DNA of 64,000 nucleotides from Pollenia angustigena (lineage: Eukaryota > Arthropoda > Insecta > Diptera > Polleniidae), in the NCBI GenBank assembly GCA_930367215.1, contig OV884058.1, positions 109,639,802 to 109,703,801 on the forward strand, written 5' to 3'. How positions within the stretch are numbered: position 1 is the first letter of the stretch; every line of letters begins with the position of its first letter. The notes under the pieces are model-generated. The model was not told where the DNA came from, did not search any database, and saw only the letters and a program-made list of their open reading frames with translations. Below are positions 10,974-20,441 of the stretch, piece by piece. The position numbers and the translations under genes are program-made.

Positions 10974-11442
10974 TTAAATAAGCAATTTATGATTTCCTTG
11001 TGAGGCAAATTTAGACAGTACAGTAGGTATATCTTCTGTCATTGTTGAACTGAGCCATGTTTTTATTCGACGAAGGGTAGGAAATGACCTCCCGCTCGTA
11101 GCTTTACTGACGAGCATTGAAACAAAAATTTGAAATATTTTTCTTAGATTTGGGTTGATTTCTTCATCACAGTTTATTAAAGCATCTACAACGTTATCAG
11201 ATGGATCAGGCTCAAGTTTAGATGTTAGTAGGTGTTTATCTCTTTTATCAAATATAATCAGCTCATCAGCTAGTTGTGGTTTTAACAGTTTTGTATCTGT
11301 ATATGACTTGATTACACTTTGAGGTAGAAGTTTAGGTATGTCAAATACATTAAGGATACCTATTGGGAAAGGTGTTTTGAAATCTTCTAAAATAAATTCA
11401 ATAAAAAGAATGTAACCTATAACTCGGCTCATACAAGGCTCA
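10974..11442 (-). pseudogene. hAT transposase C terminus (dimerisation region)
   Basis: Translates with SGRSFPTLRRIKTWLSSTM, the signature of the hAT C-terminal dimerisation domain in zinc-finger MYM-type 1-like proteins (family usual form ERSFS.LRRIK..LRSTM). The N-terminal part, YILFIEFILEDFKT, matches the family segment F(I)P(F)LD..LEDLKTRF. About 150 residues, open from 11432 to the stop at 10974. The element's own upstream sequence resumes beyond the LINE at 14821. Family assignment from remembered motifs. Confidence 0.75.
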
Positions 11443-11557
11443 TGATCAAAGTTTTGATAAGGTTTTTATTTATTTATTTAATTTATTCGTCTATGGAATT
11501 AATCCTTACAGACTATTTATACAACACAAATGTTAATAACTCACATAAAATAATTAA

Positions 11558-14280
11558 TTATGAATTTAAAAAAATTATAATTTTACTTTTAGTTATATTA
11601 GTATTTAAAGAAAAATCTATAAATCTAAACAGTTCATTAAATTGAATACACATTCTCCTGAGAGGGTCAGCGTTTGCATAATTAGCTCTAAAAAACTGAA
11701 CGGATAATGGTGAGAAGTAACGTGTTGGTCGTTGAGGAATGTTGAACGAAATATTGTTGATCAGAAAACCAGAACAAACATCACCGTTAATAATATTCAA
11801 TAGAAACGAGACATTTAACATAGATCGTCGGCTTTTTAAGGTTGGCAGCTTAACAAGGGCGAGCCTGCTGGTATATGATGGAAGACTTAATGGGTTGAAA
11901 TTTAAACTTCGAAGACAGAACAACAGGAATTGTTTTTGAACAGATTCTATCCTGTCGATATAAGTTTGGTACATAGGGTCCCAAATTATGGAAGCATACT
12001 CCAAAATAGGTCTCACAAGTGATGTGTATAAGGTTTTAGTTACATAAGGGTCTTTGAACTCTTTAGCCCACCGTTTTATAAAACCAAGTACTCCTCTGGC
12101 TTTGTTTACCATTATTGTTATATGATTAATGAAACTTAGTTTAGGATCCAATAAAACACCAAGATCTAAAAAGCTATCCACTTTTTCTAGTTGATAATTG
12201 CCCAGCATATAATGTACAGATATCGGTCGCTTTCGGACAAAACGCATATATTTGCACTTTTTTAGATTCAGCTCCATTAAATTTGAATTACACCATTTGT
12301 AAAACGAATCCAAGTCATTTTGAAGTAAAACATGGTTGGAGTATTCACTAATACTCAAGAAAATTTTCACATCATCAGCATACATTAAAATACTTGAAAA
12401 CTGAATAACTTGTGGTAAATCGTTTATAACCAAGGAAAATAAAAGCGGTCCAAGGTGGCTGCCCTGTGGTACCCCGGATGATACGCTTATATTTTTCGAA
12501 GATTCATTGTTGAAAAGTACGCTTTGCTTTCTTTTTGTTAAATATGAGTTAATCCACATTAAGCTAACATTAGCAAATCCCATCAAGTGTAATTTCTTTA
12601 TAAGAAGTTTGTGATTGACCTTATCAAAAGCTTTGCTGAAGTCTGTATAAACTACATCTGTTTGTTTTCTTTGAAGAAACCCGCGATTGACTATTGTAGT
12701 AAGTTGTAATAAATTTGTTGAAGTTGAACATCTTTTTTGAAAACCGTTTTGGAAGGGAGAAATTAAAGTGTTGACTTGATGACATAGGTGATCCGTTATA
12801 AGTTTTTCAAAAAATTTTGGTATAATACTTAATTTGGCAATACCTCGATAATTTGTAATGTCGGACTTGTTTCCAGATTTAAATAGCGGAATAATGAAGG
12901 AATCTTTCCATTTATTTGGAAAATACCCATATTTTATTGATGTATTAAACATAAGTGTTAATGGAATAGCTAAAATGTCTGCATATTTAATTAAGATAAA
13001 ACTAGGAATTTTATCAGGTCCACTTTTGTAGGAAAATTTGAGCTTTCTTAATCCATGAGCAACTGTAGAAACATCCAGCAATGGAATATTAATTGTTTGA
13101 TTAGCGGTAAGTGTATATGGATAACTGTTTGAATCATCAAAAATTGCATCCGAATATGTAGTTGAGAAAAAGTTTGCAAACAAATTACTTATAACAGCAT
13201 CATCACTGGATTCATTATGCTGAAATTTCATTATAGCCGGAAAGCCAGTTGTTTTCCTCTTAGAGTTAACAAATTTGAAATCTTTATTTTTTTTATTTTT
13301 AACTTTAGCCAGTTGCTTGGTGTTCCAAGGAGGCCCGGATAGTACTTTGGTAATTCGTTTCGGAATACATAAGTCCATAATTGAATACATCGTGTTGTAG
13401 AAGGCATCAGTCATATGATCAATAGCAGCAGTTGTGTTTGAGGGACAAGTTAATATGTTATCCCAGTTCGTACTATTTAGAAGTTCATTTAACATTAAGT
13501 AGTTTGATTGCGTGAAACAATAACATTTATCATTATTTTTATGAGATTTATTTACAAGTCCAGATGGAACGGATATATTAATTTCAATGGTAGGATGATA
13601 TCGGTCTTCAGGAGTAGAAATTGGGTTTGTTCGGTTTATGTAACACTCCTCAGTTTCGTTGGCAAATATTAAATCTAATAATTTAAAATTATTATTAAGT
13701 ATACCATTAATTTGAAAAAGACTCATATCATGTAAAATATTGAAAAGCTCATCACACTTATTATTTGATTTAGACGGAACAAAATATTTATCATCAGGTA
13801 AGAATTTCCAGGCTATTGAAGGTAAATTGAAATCACCAAGAACAATAACTGAGTCATCCGGATTAGCATCGCGAAGAACAAATTTAATAGCTTCGCCATG
13901 TGTATCATATAAAGACTGAGGGGATGATGGAGGGATATAAGAACAAGTGATAAATATTTTTTTGCATTTTAGTTTGACTAATACTGCGATAAATTCGATG
14001 TTGGGTGAAGAATCAATTAATAACAACTCAGATGGTAAAATACTGGAGACCGCAATAAGAACACCGCCACCATTCGTTAAGGTACCACGGTCACGTCTAA
14101 AAATATTATATTTATTAGAAAGTATTTCAGTATCCAAAAAGGTATCGTTTAGCCAAGTTTCAGTAAAAACGATTACGTGATGATTAATGTTAAAACTTTT
14201 TATATACAAATCAGACAGTTTAGTTCTCAATACACAGACATTCTGGTACACTAATGCAATGTTATCACCAGTGAAATCTC
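11558..14280 (-). CDS. LINE ORF2: endonuclease plus reverse transcriptase
   Basis: About 900 residues in one uninterrupted frame. N-terminal apurinic/apyrimidinic-type endonuclease: FTETWLND, then RRDRGT..GGGVLIAV and the catalytic VLGDFNLPS, which would nick the target DNA. Central reverse transcriptase: VVYTDFSKAFDKVNHKLL (first catalytic Asp), SGVPQGSHLGPLLFSLVIND and the YADD box (LMYADDVKIF). The thumb follows (EYASIIWDP). Reads KKLRDFTGDNIALVYQNVCV at its start, in the -1 frame relative to ORF1 and overlapping its stop; no ATG precedes the conserved YQNV segment. A run of six A at the overlap (CCAAAAAAC) could allow frameshift translation. No premature stop is seen, so the copy is fairly young, but the element is 5'-truncated. 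Confidence 0.9.
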
Positions 14281-14811
14281 TTAGTTTTTTGGAACATTTG
14301 AAACGTGTTGGGGAAGACGGCCAAAATTAATTGATCTTGGATTTTCCCTGTATTTATATTCACGAACCAAAGTATTTTCTGGCCAAAAATTTGGGTCAAG
14401 AATACGTTCAAAAAGATCAGCAGAAACAGTTACTTTAAAAGATGTAATCGATCTTGGTTGAGAAAAAACAAACTTATATGTTGAAATATCTTCGTTTGGA
14501 CCCACCTTAGATTTTACGTAAGAATCGACTGCTTCAGCAGTAGTTTCAGAAGCTAAACGAGAAATAAAAATGGTTTTTTTAGGAGGAACAGCTCTTATCG
14601 TATAATTGTTGATTTGACCAGTATTAATAGCGTGGTCTGGTTGATTTGAGGCCACTACAGCATAACTAAACGGCGTAATAGTATTAGTAAGTGTAGATGA
14701 ACACGGAGTATTAATAACATTCACAACAGGCACAGGATCATCACGTTTATCTTTATTAGCATTTCTTGCTGATTTACGGCGTTTTGGTGAAGATCCAGGT
14801 TTGATCCTTTT
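14281..14811 (-). pseudogene. LINE ORF1 (gag-like), 5'-truncated
   Basis: About 175 residues remain. A basic stretch PGSSPKRRKSARNANKDKRD leads into ordinary sequence and then KKTIFISRLASETTAEAVDS and SFKVTVSADLFERILDPNFW, a domain layout familiar from LINE ORF1 nucleic-acid-binding proteins (RRM-like then C-terminal domain). No zinc knuckle is visible in what remains. The frame ends VSNVPKN at the ORF2 overlap. Truncated at the 5' junction with the hAT sequence, where an in-frame stop belongs to the host DNA. Confidence 0.7.
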
Positions 14812-14820
14812 TGATCAATG

Positions 14821-14930
14821 TAAAATGTTTTGTAAAATGATACAAAGTGGCTGTGTTGCAATAAGTATCACACTTAATATGTATATTCCGCAATTAAATT
14901 CAAAAGTACTGAATGAGTTCCTAAATATAA
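14821..14930 (-). pseudogene. hAT transposase middle fragment
   Basis: A minus-strand frame reads FRNSFSTFEFNCGIYILSVI then LIATQPLCIILQNIL and a stop. This fits the family pattern S..FEF.V.L.....IL..T.PLS..LQ that lies between the RW..R block and the C terminus of ZMYM1-like hAT transposases. It is stranded between the LINE and the GGTGGGG element. Confidence 0.55.
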
Positions 14931-15035
14931 AGGTAGAGATACTAGGTGGGGTGTCACAAGGCTATAGGACATAAAGCCATAATGGCTTTATGTCCACCCG
15001 GGTTTTAATGGGTTTTTTTGTTTTAAAAAACCCAA

Positions 15036-15740
15036 GTGGGTTTTTTTCTTTATATTCATTTATACAAAGAAGGTATAATTTTTAAATTTGTTTACAGAAA
15101 AAAAAAGAAAATGATTATAAAACGCATACAAAGTGTTTATATGCCCATTTGTACGTATGTTGATTTAACGTTAGTGGGCTTTTCTCTTTTTTTTCCTTTT
15201 AAAAATCAAAATCAGCCTTTTTAAAATGAATTTGATTTGAAATATGCGGAAAATGATTTGTAAAATACTCAACTGGATTACGAAAATTCTGAATTTGTTT
15301 TTTAAAAACCTGAATTTGATTTTGAAAAGACCGAAATTGAAGTTAAAATCCTAAACATAAAAAGTGGCTCAGATTTTAATTGTCGATACATTTTAACAAG
15401 AGCTAATGCTTTTTCCAATCCGAGACGATTTCTATGGTTGTTCTATATTAAACAATAAGTGGCAAAAAATGTTTTCTATTGATGGTGAACTAGCAGGGCA
15501 ATTTATTACTAAAGCGAAAAAATCGTAAAAGTTTGCTGGTAAAAATTTAAAATTTTTGACCATTGTTGTTTAGTTCTGATTTTTTTGATTGCAAAAAAAG
15601 GAAAATGGAAAATTGCACTCATGTTGAATGTCTTTATTATAATTTAGAAGTGTGATTTTGTACATATTTGTCGTGTCAAATAAAGTAAAACAGCCTGTCA
15701 TCTTATTATTACGTCTTTAAGGGAAATAGATTATATATAT
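15036..15740. other. AT-rich interior of the hAT-like element
   Basis: Short frames only; nothing recognised. Confidence 0.35.
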
Positions 15741-15814
15741 AAAAAAATTTTAATTTCAAAAGATTTTGCTATTCGTTTTAATTCCCAGTTTTTATTCTTG
15801 ACAAAAACACTTGA

Positions 15815-15880
15815 AATTTATTGTTTCCTGACGATCTGTCCTAAGCAACCAGTGAAATGCATAGGAATAGCTTATCCCAT
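15815..15880 (+). ncRNA. Hammerhead ribozyme candidate 2 (probably impaired)
   Basis: Core CTGACGA (15828-15834) and GAAA (15854-15857); predicted cleavage after A15863. Stem I GTTTC/GGAAT holds with wobble pairs, but stem II is CTGT against CCAG, leaving a mismatch, and the distal stem I partner was replaced by the inverted tail sequence. Confidence 0.5.
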
Positions 15881-16284
15881 CAACAATAAATGTCAAGTGT
15901 TTTTGTCAAGAATAAAAACTGGGAATTAAGCACGAATAGCAAAATCTTTTGAAATTAAAATTTTGTATTCCTAAAAATTTAAATTACTTTTTGATAATAA
16001 GCAGGCAAGTGCACGGCCTAAAAAACACTTAATTGACAACATCTTTTGTAAGTTGTTGTTGTTTTTATTTTGTTTTTCTTAACCTACTTACAACTACAAT
16101 TAATGTTGAGAGAATTTCAACTAATTGTAGTGGGGAATGTAAGATGAGATAAACCCACTGTTGTTTATTGTTGATGTATTTTGTTCAAGCTTTGATATTG
16201 TTACAAGTAGAACTGTTGCTATAATTCTTATACGTTTAACAGTTTTATTTGGTTTAATAACTTTAGTTTGTCTAAAATCTTTAT

Positions 16285-16347
16285 GGATGAAGTTTCCTGA
16301 TGATCTGGCCTAAGCAACCAGTGAAATGCATAGGAATAGCTTATCCC
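16285..16347 (+). ncRNA. Hammerhead ribozyme candidate 3
   Basis: Core CTGATGA (16297-16303) and GAAA (16323-16326); stem II CTGG (16305-16308) with CCAG (16318-16321). Stem III is AT/AT with a two-base loop. Predicted cleavage after A16332. Stem I GTTTC (16292-16296) with GGAAT (16333-16337), distal GGATGAA (16285-16291) with TTATCC (16341-16346). Against candidate 1 the distal stem changed from GGAAAAG/CTTTCC to GGATGAA/TTATCC with pairing kept. Confidence 0.65.
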
Positions 16348-16839
16348 ATCAACAATAAATTTCAAGTGTTTTTGTCAAGAATAAAAACTGGGAATTAAGC
16401 ACGAATAGCAAAATCTTTTGAATTTAAAATTTTGTATTCCCAAAAATTGAAATTACTTTTTGATATAAAAAAAATGTTAAATGGAAAAAAACTGCAATGC
16501 TGCAACTTTTAAACCTGATTGTATAGACTTGGTTTAAGGCTGTTTAAATAGCAGCTTTTAGTGTAAATACTTTTCCTTGTGTGCTTTATCCATTTTTTCA
16601 ATCAAATAAAATCTGAACTCAATACCGATATTTTGAAAAATATTCTGCAACTTAAATTTTAAATGCCAAACAAGCTGCAAGAAATGAGAGGTGCTTCTGA
16701 CTTATACATTCTTCATTACCTGCGTTTTCTTGACTAATTAGTTTGTATACATACATACTTATATACCTATTTGGGATGCATCACATTCGCCAAATAATGA
16801 GTTTAAGTAAGTACGGGTATCAACAAAATTCCGTTTTGA

Positions 16840-17170
16840 CAGTAGTATATCATTGTTCAACAAATTACATCAATGGCAGTTGCAATTGTAGCGGAGTCAC
16901 TTTGTACAGCATTTAGATCTTATTGAACTTTGAGTAACATTTGTTGGAGATTCAAAGCTTCTTTATACAACTGAACGTTATTTAAAATTCTATGAATGTC
17001 ATTGTCAAATTCATTTATATGTTCCGATCATATTTGGGCATAAGAGTTCAAAAAAGTAATCATTTAATTATTTAAGCCTAGCTTTTCTTTTAACCATCCA
17101 TGCATTTGATGATGATGCCATAAAAAAATATTGAAGATTTTCTTGCTAAATCTAAACCGAAAAGAGCTGA
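16840..17170 (-). pseudogene. Degraded hAT-like transposase segment
   Basis: Minus-strand fragments such as MASSSNAWMVKRKARLK and, in another frame, LYKEALNLQQMLLKVQ and DLNAVQSDSATIATAIDVIC resemble the BED-type hAT pattern of a basic start and a later LQ.DSATLA..  segment. Multiple stops and frame changes. Assignment rests mainly on its position inside a hAT-ended element. Confidence 0.3.
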
Positions 17171-17190
17171 GTTGGCAACATTGCTTAGAC

Positions 17191-17408
17191 CAGCGGTCAT
17201 CACAAAGAGAGACAGTTAAAAATGTGTATGTAGTGGTGAGTGCAAAGAGAGGAAAATAAATTTATTCCTTTGAGACATTAACTATGTGTTTTGTTCTTGT
17301 TTTTTAAAATTATGGCTGTTTACAATTGTTTCGTTAACCTTCGTGTTGTGTGTGTGTGAAATTCACGAAAAGTGCTCGGCCCCCGGGGGCATAGCGTGAT
17401 GATCGTTG
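17191..17408. mobile_element. hAT MITE, perfect 8-bp duplication
   Basis: Ends CAGCGGTCATCAC and GTGATGATCGTTG (inverse CAACGATCATCAC); flanks GCTTAGAC at 17183-17190 and 17409-17416. 218 bp, no coding frame. Confidence 0.85.
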
Positions 17409-17534
17409 GCTTAGACCAATTATTTTACCATTACACGAAAAACAATAAAACCCAAAAAAACCCGGGTTTATTTTAAAAAACCCAGGTTTTTGCCAGCCCT
17501 GGTTTTATGTCCCATTTGATGTTTTGCGTTACAA

Positions 17535-17875
17535 ATGCTTTTATGGTATAACAAAGACCGGCTTCGCTAACTAAAGCTTCTTTCTCTATATAGGCGGCCT
17601 TCGGCCGGGCGCAAGGATTTTCTCCTACATGGTATAACAAACACCGATTTCGCTTACTAAACTTTCTCTGTATACCCGGCCTTTGGGCGGGCGCAAGAAT
17701 TTTATCCTTTATGGTATAACAAGGCCGAATACGCAGAGAAGCTTTAGTTAGCGAAGCCGGTCTTTGTTATACCATAGAGGAGAAAATCCTCTCGTCCGGC
17801 CGAAGGCCGTCTATGCAGAGAAGCTTTAGTTAGCGAAGCCGGTTTTTTTATACCATAGAGGAGAAAATTTCATTG
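17535..17875. repeat. GC-rich minisatellite as a large inverted repeat
   Basis: Two units on the plus strand (TATGGTATAACAAAGACCGG, CTTCGCTAACTAAAGCTTC, GGCCTTCGGCCGGGCGCAAG) face two on the minus strand (GAAGCTTTAGTTAGCGAAGC, CCGGTCTTTGTTATACCATA), centred near 17710. It is interior to the GGTGGGGTGTCA element and homologous to 596-870. Confidence 0.75.
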
Positions 17876-18135
17876 GGGACTTAGTTCATACCGCCATTTT
17901 TGACATAAAACAGGGCGACATGAGACAACAATGCATTTTTACATGAAATAGGGTGACATGCAATCATTATCAAAAATATGGCTTTATGTCTCATTTTTCG
18001 GAAAAAATTTATGGCGTTAAGTCCCATTATATTGAGACTTATTGGCATACGCCCTTACGTCTCAATGGAATGGGACTTGACGCCATATAGCTTTATGTCC
18101 CATGGCCTTATGACACCCCACCGAGACACTACCTT

Positions 18136-18405
18136 TTCACTCAAATAATTTTTCCAAAGCTTCTACTATATGGTGTACACTTGAAAGTGTAAAATTGATT
18201 CGTGACGGTCCACCCATCTTGTCTCGCATAATGTAGAGAGTTTGCCTCCGAAATAATTTGCTAAAACTGTGTTTCGCTTGGGATGATTATATTTAAAAAA
18301 TGTTGTCATTTCTTTAACAAATGATACAACTTTTTGTATTAATGGCATTTTATTGCTTTTAGAAATTGAGTTGTTTGAATAGGGAATAGCAAGGCGTTTG
18401 TTTCG
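18136..18405 (-). pseudogene. hAT transposase fragment with the RW..R block
   Basis: Reads MPLIQKVVSFVKEMTTFFKY, then KRNTVLANYFGGKLSTLCETRWVDRHESILHF. ETRW(V)(D)RH.S(I)L.F is a signature of DUF4371-type hAT transposases. A frameshift near 18185 leads into IVEALEKLFE, the expected continuation. An open stretch upstream (to about 18405) may belong to it. It ends at the GGTGGGG element insertion. Confidence 0.75.
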
Positions 18406-18410
18406 TATTT

Positions 18411-19075
18411 GTCGCGGAATACGAATACTTTATGGGGTCTGAAATGAATAATAAAAAAAGTTTCACACGGGATGGCAAACTAATGGCTAATAAATCACTG
18501 ATTGTTTAAAAGCTGGTTTAGTTGAACTAAACTTGAATTTATATGTAGTTTAAACTTAACAACTATAAATCAGGGTCCCATGTATTATATGTTGTTAACA
18601 AAAATAACATGTGGCAGCACTACAATAAATCTTATAAAATTCATATGATCTGTATTAGTAGTTTTAAAGCCCAATTTTATGCGTTTAAAGATGGTTTATA
18701 TTTTAGGTGATTTATAGATTTGTTGGTTTAAACACATTTTAAACCAAAAAGAGAGTTAAACTTGCTCTGATTTTGTAGCCCTTAGTATACCCTCTTCACA
18801 ACTAATTGTGGTGGAGGGTATAAAAATTTTAAACGCTTACATTTATGACGTTTCTCCCGCTAGATCCGGGATTCGTGCGTACGGTAAAAATTTATTTGCA
18901 ACGTAATAAAAATCTTTTCTATCGCTCTTTAAATTTTTATAGCCAATGTTGGCAATTTAAACCCATAAATCAAGTGATGCCAACTTAGCTATTATGGGGC
19001 TTTTTTTAATTGCTCCTGGCCCGTAATTTTTCCCGTTAGCTCTTTTTTTAAAAATTACTGTTCATATTTTGAATT
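18411..19075. other. Mixed repeat debris
   Basis: Includes CACAACTAATTGTGGTGGAG followed by GGTATAAAAA at 18798-18825, similar to the TATA/ACCCTC arms near 29050. Nothing coding. Confidence 0.35.
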
Positions 19076-19501
19076 CTATTATAAGGCATTTTGGCAAAAC
19101 ATCTTAAGTCGAGATAAGATAGTAAAAAAGTTAGAAAAAAAACTCGGTGAAAAAATCATTTTTATAAATAATCAAATAAACCAAAATTAAAAAAAACTTC
19201 CGTTTATAATACAAAATTTTTTAAACGTAAACAAAAATGATTTATTTAGCTTAATTTCTTCGACCTTCTTAATATTATTTCCTTTTAATAATTTATCAAG
19301 CTCAAGGTCCGTTTTATATAAAAAATATTTATTTTAAAATGTATCCAATATTTCGCTATCTCAATGGATATTTCAAACAATTTTTAAAAAACAAAATTTA
19401 ATGAAACAACAAAATTGTCAATTATAAAAATTAATAAAAAAAAAAAAAAATAATAATACACAGGAAACAAAAATAATTCTATTACATTTTTAAAAACTTA
19501 T

Positions 19502-20083
19502 TTAATTTCCCTTACCCTTACAAGGTATCTTGTAAATAATATTAGATTTATCTAATTTTTCTGTCTTATCTTTCATTTTACTGAATAATCTATCCAATGT
19601 ATTATATGTTTTATGAGCTATCCTATAATTATTCATATCATAAATATTAGAATTTTGCAGTCGTTCTGAAAACATTGGTACATAAGTTAAAGACTTATAA
19701 ATTTTAGGTTCAGTTACCGTATTCACACTACCTTCCCTATGTCCTTTGTACTGTCCAATCAATTTACAAATCAATTCCCTTGGGAAATTATTATCCCCTA
19801 AAATATTTTTGATTCTCATCTTATTATTCCTATGAAAAATTATATCGCTAATATTTAGAACCTTATCTATAAAATTTTTGGCGGTATTTAAAATAACCCT
19901 TCTCGGATGTTTCGAATAATAATTAATAATTCTTCCTGAAGAAATTGGCTTTTGGTACCAATCAACTAATAAGTTATTCTCCTTTCTTATAACTAATGTG
20001 TCTAAATATGGAAGTTTATGATTACACTCCCTTTCAATTGTAAATTTAATATTCTGGTGAAAGGAGTTAAATATGTTTAACAT
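19502..20083 (-). pseudogene. Penelope-like reverse transcriptase C-terminal part, nuclease deleted
   Basis: 193 residues: HKLPYLDTLVIRKENNLLVD, WYQKPISSGRIINYYSKHP, then the linker ending NIIYKIPCKGKGN and stop. The LD.L..R......WY.KP..S.R..N..S.HP block is the thumb-side region of Penelope-family reverse transcriptases; the catalytic YADD is not included. After KIPCKGK the frame should run into the GIY-YIG domain as in the plus copy, but it jumps straight to GN-stop. In DNA the join runs GTAAGG to GAAATTAAATAAG, while in the intact copy ATAG stands at both ends of the missing part, so this looks like a short-repeat deletion. Confidence 0.85.
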
Positions 20084-20441
20084 ATTTTACAAGATACCTT
20101 GTAAGGGTAAGGATAGTGAAGTTTGTGGTAAAGTATATATAGGTACCACAAAAAACAAATTAAGAACTAGATTAGCAGGACATAGATCTGATCAAAAATA
20201 CAAAAATACATCTTCTCAAAAAACTGCATTGTCATCAGATTGTGCCAATTTCAATCATACACCAGATTTTGAAAATACAACAGTTTTAAATACAGAAACA
20301 AACTACAAACGACGCTACATGTTAGAAATGTTGCAAATTATAAACATACCAATGGAACAAAGAATTAATTTTAAGACAGATACGGACAATGTAGCTCAAA
20401 ATTACAGACATTTAATTTATAAAAATAAGATAGGAAATTAA
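20073..20441 (+). CDS. Penelope-like GIY-YIG endonuclease domain
   Basis: 122 residues, uninterrupted. After YKIPCKGKDSEVCGKVYIGT, the KVYIGTT motif is the second half of GIY-YIG, with the conserved Arg in LRTRLAGHRSD and His in NFNHTPDFEN, followed by ETNYKRRYMLEMLQII carrying the Arg and Glu that complete the usual active site. In Penelope-like elements this domain follows the reverse transcriptase and nicks target DNA. Here it is a 5'-truncated fragment starting at the head-to-head junction, so the start codon at 20073 is fortuitous and it is unlikely to make working protein by itself. Confidence 0.85.
   Translation: MFNIFYKIPCKGKDSEVCGKVYIGTTKNKLRTRLAGHRSDQKYKNTSSQKTALSSDCANFNHTPDFENTTVLNTETNYKRRYMLEMLQIINIPMEQRINFKTDTDNVAQNYRHLIYKNKIGN

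Larger units (their letters stand above)
11450..14811 (-). mobile_element. 5'-truncated non-LTR retrotransposon (LINE)
   Basis: Contains the end of ORF1 and a complete-looking ORF2, followed by a 3' UTR ending in an ATTAAATAAATAAATAAAA tail near 11470 on the minus strand. It is truncated at 14811 within ORF1. TGATCAA occurs at both junctions (11443-11449 and 14812-14818), a probable short target duplication. It is inserted in the hAT transposase, whose reading resumes on both sides. The clade is of the jockey/CR1/I kind; I cannot place it further. Confidence 0.85.
15745..16465 (+). mobile_element. Tandem hammerhead-bearing repeat element
   Basis: Two ribozyme-plus-tail blocks in direct order about 470 bp apart (15815-15998 and 16285-16465). 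Each has the ribozyme core followed by CAACAATAAAT, AAGTGTTTTTGTCAAGAATA, AAAACTGGGAATTAAGCACG and CAAAATCTTTTGAA. The unit between them holds the same hairpin (ACTTACAACTACAATTAATG ... AATTGTAGTGGGGAATGTAAG) and GCTTTGATATTGTTACAAGT word as the copy at 3222-3755. The first tail block is preceded by its own inverted copy (about 15750-15826), so ribozyme 15828 sits at the tip of a long fold-back. Tandem dimers with inverted 5' sequence recall Penelope-like insertions and retrozymes. Confidence 0.65.
14998..17510 (-). mobile_element. hAT-like element with CAGGGCTGGCAAAAACC end
   Basis: Right end (read inward) CAGGGCTGGCAAAAACCTGG then GTTTTTTAAAATAAACCCGG, a common hAT terminus. The left end ACCCGGGTTTTAATGGG lacks the outermost bases. 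TTATGTCC lies on both sides, directly left of 14999 and within three bases on the right. Contains the hammerhead element, a degraded transposase segment and a 218-bp MITE. Confidence 0.5.
14945..18123. mobile_element. TIR element, GGTGGGGTGTCA family
   Basis: Left GGTGGGGTGTCACAAGGCTA then GGACATAAAG, right (inverted) GGTGGGGTGTCATAAGGCCA then GGACATAAAG. Flanks AGATACTA (14937-14944) and AGACACTA (18124-18131) are a 7/8 matching 8-bp duplication. It interrupts the hAT transposase frame. Inside are palindromic TTTATGTCC/GGACATAAA blocks, the GC-rich minisatellite (17535-17875) and a whole second hAT element. A smaller relative is at 52143-52764. No transposase of its own; hAT-like by duplication length. 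Confidence 0.7.
10835..18410 (-). mobile_element. Broken hAT element (ZMYM1/DUF4371 type), host of nested insertions
   Basis: Three minus-strand pieces of one transposase lie in order, C-terminal (10974-11442), middle (14821-14930) and upstream part (about 18136-18405), separated by a LINE and by a TIR element. The left terminus CAGGCGCGGATACCGC at 10835 resembles the ends of this hAT group. The right terminus was not found; CCCGCTAGATCCGGGATTCG at 18858-18877 is a weak candidate. The element is dead. Confidence 0.6.

Noticed and set aside
11739..11939. Plus-strand frame opposite LINE ORF2 (also 13947-14180)
   Set aside because: Antisense shadows of the reverse transcriptase and endonuclease coding strand.
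20083..20441. GIY-YIG frame as a domesticated host nuclease
   Set aside because: It sits in a head-to-head Penelope pair with the usual 3' region, and its start codon is fortuitous.
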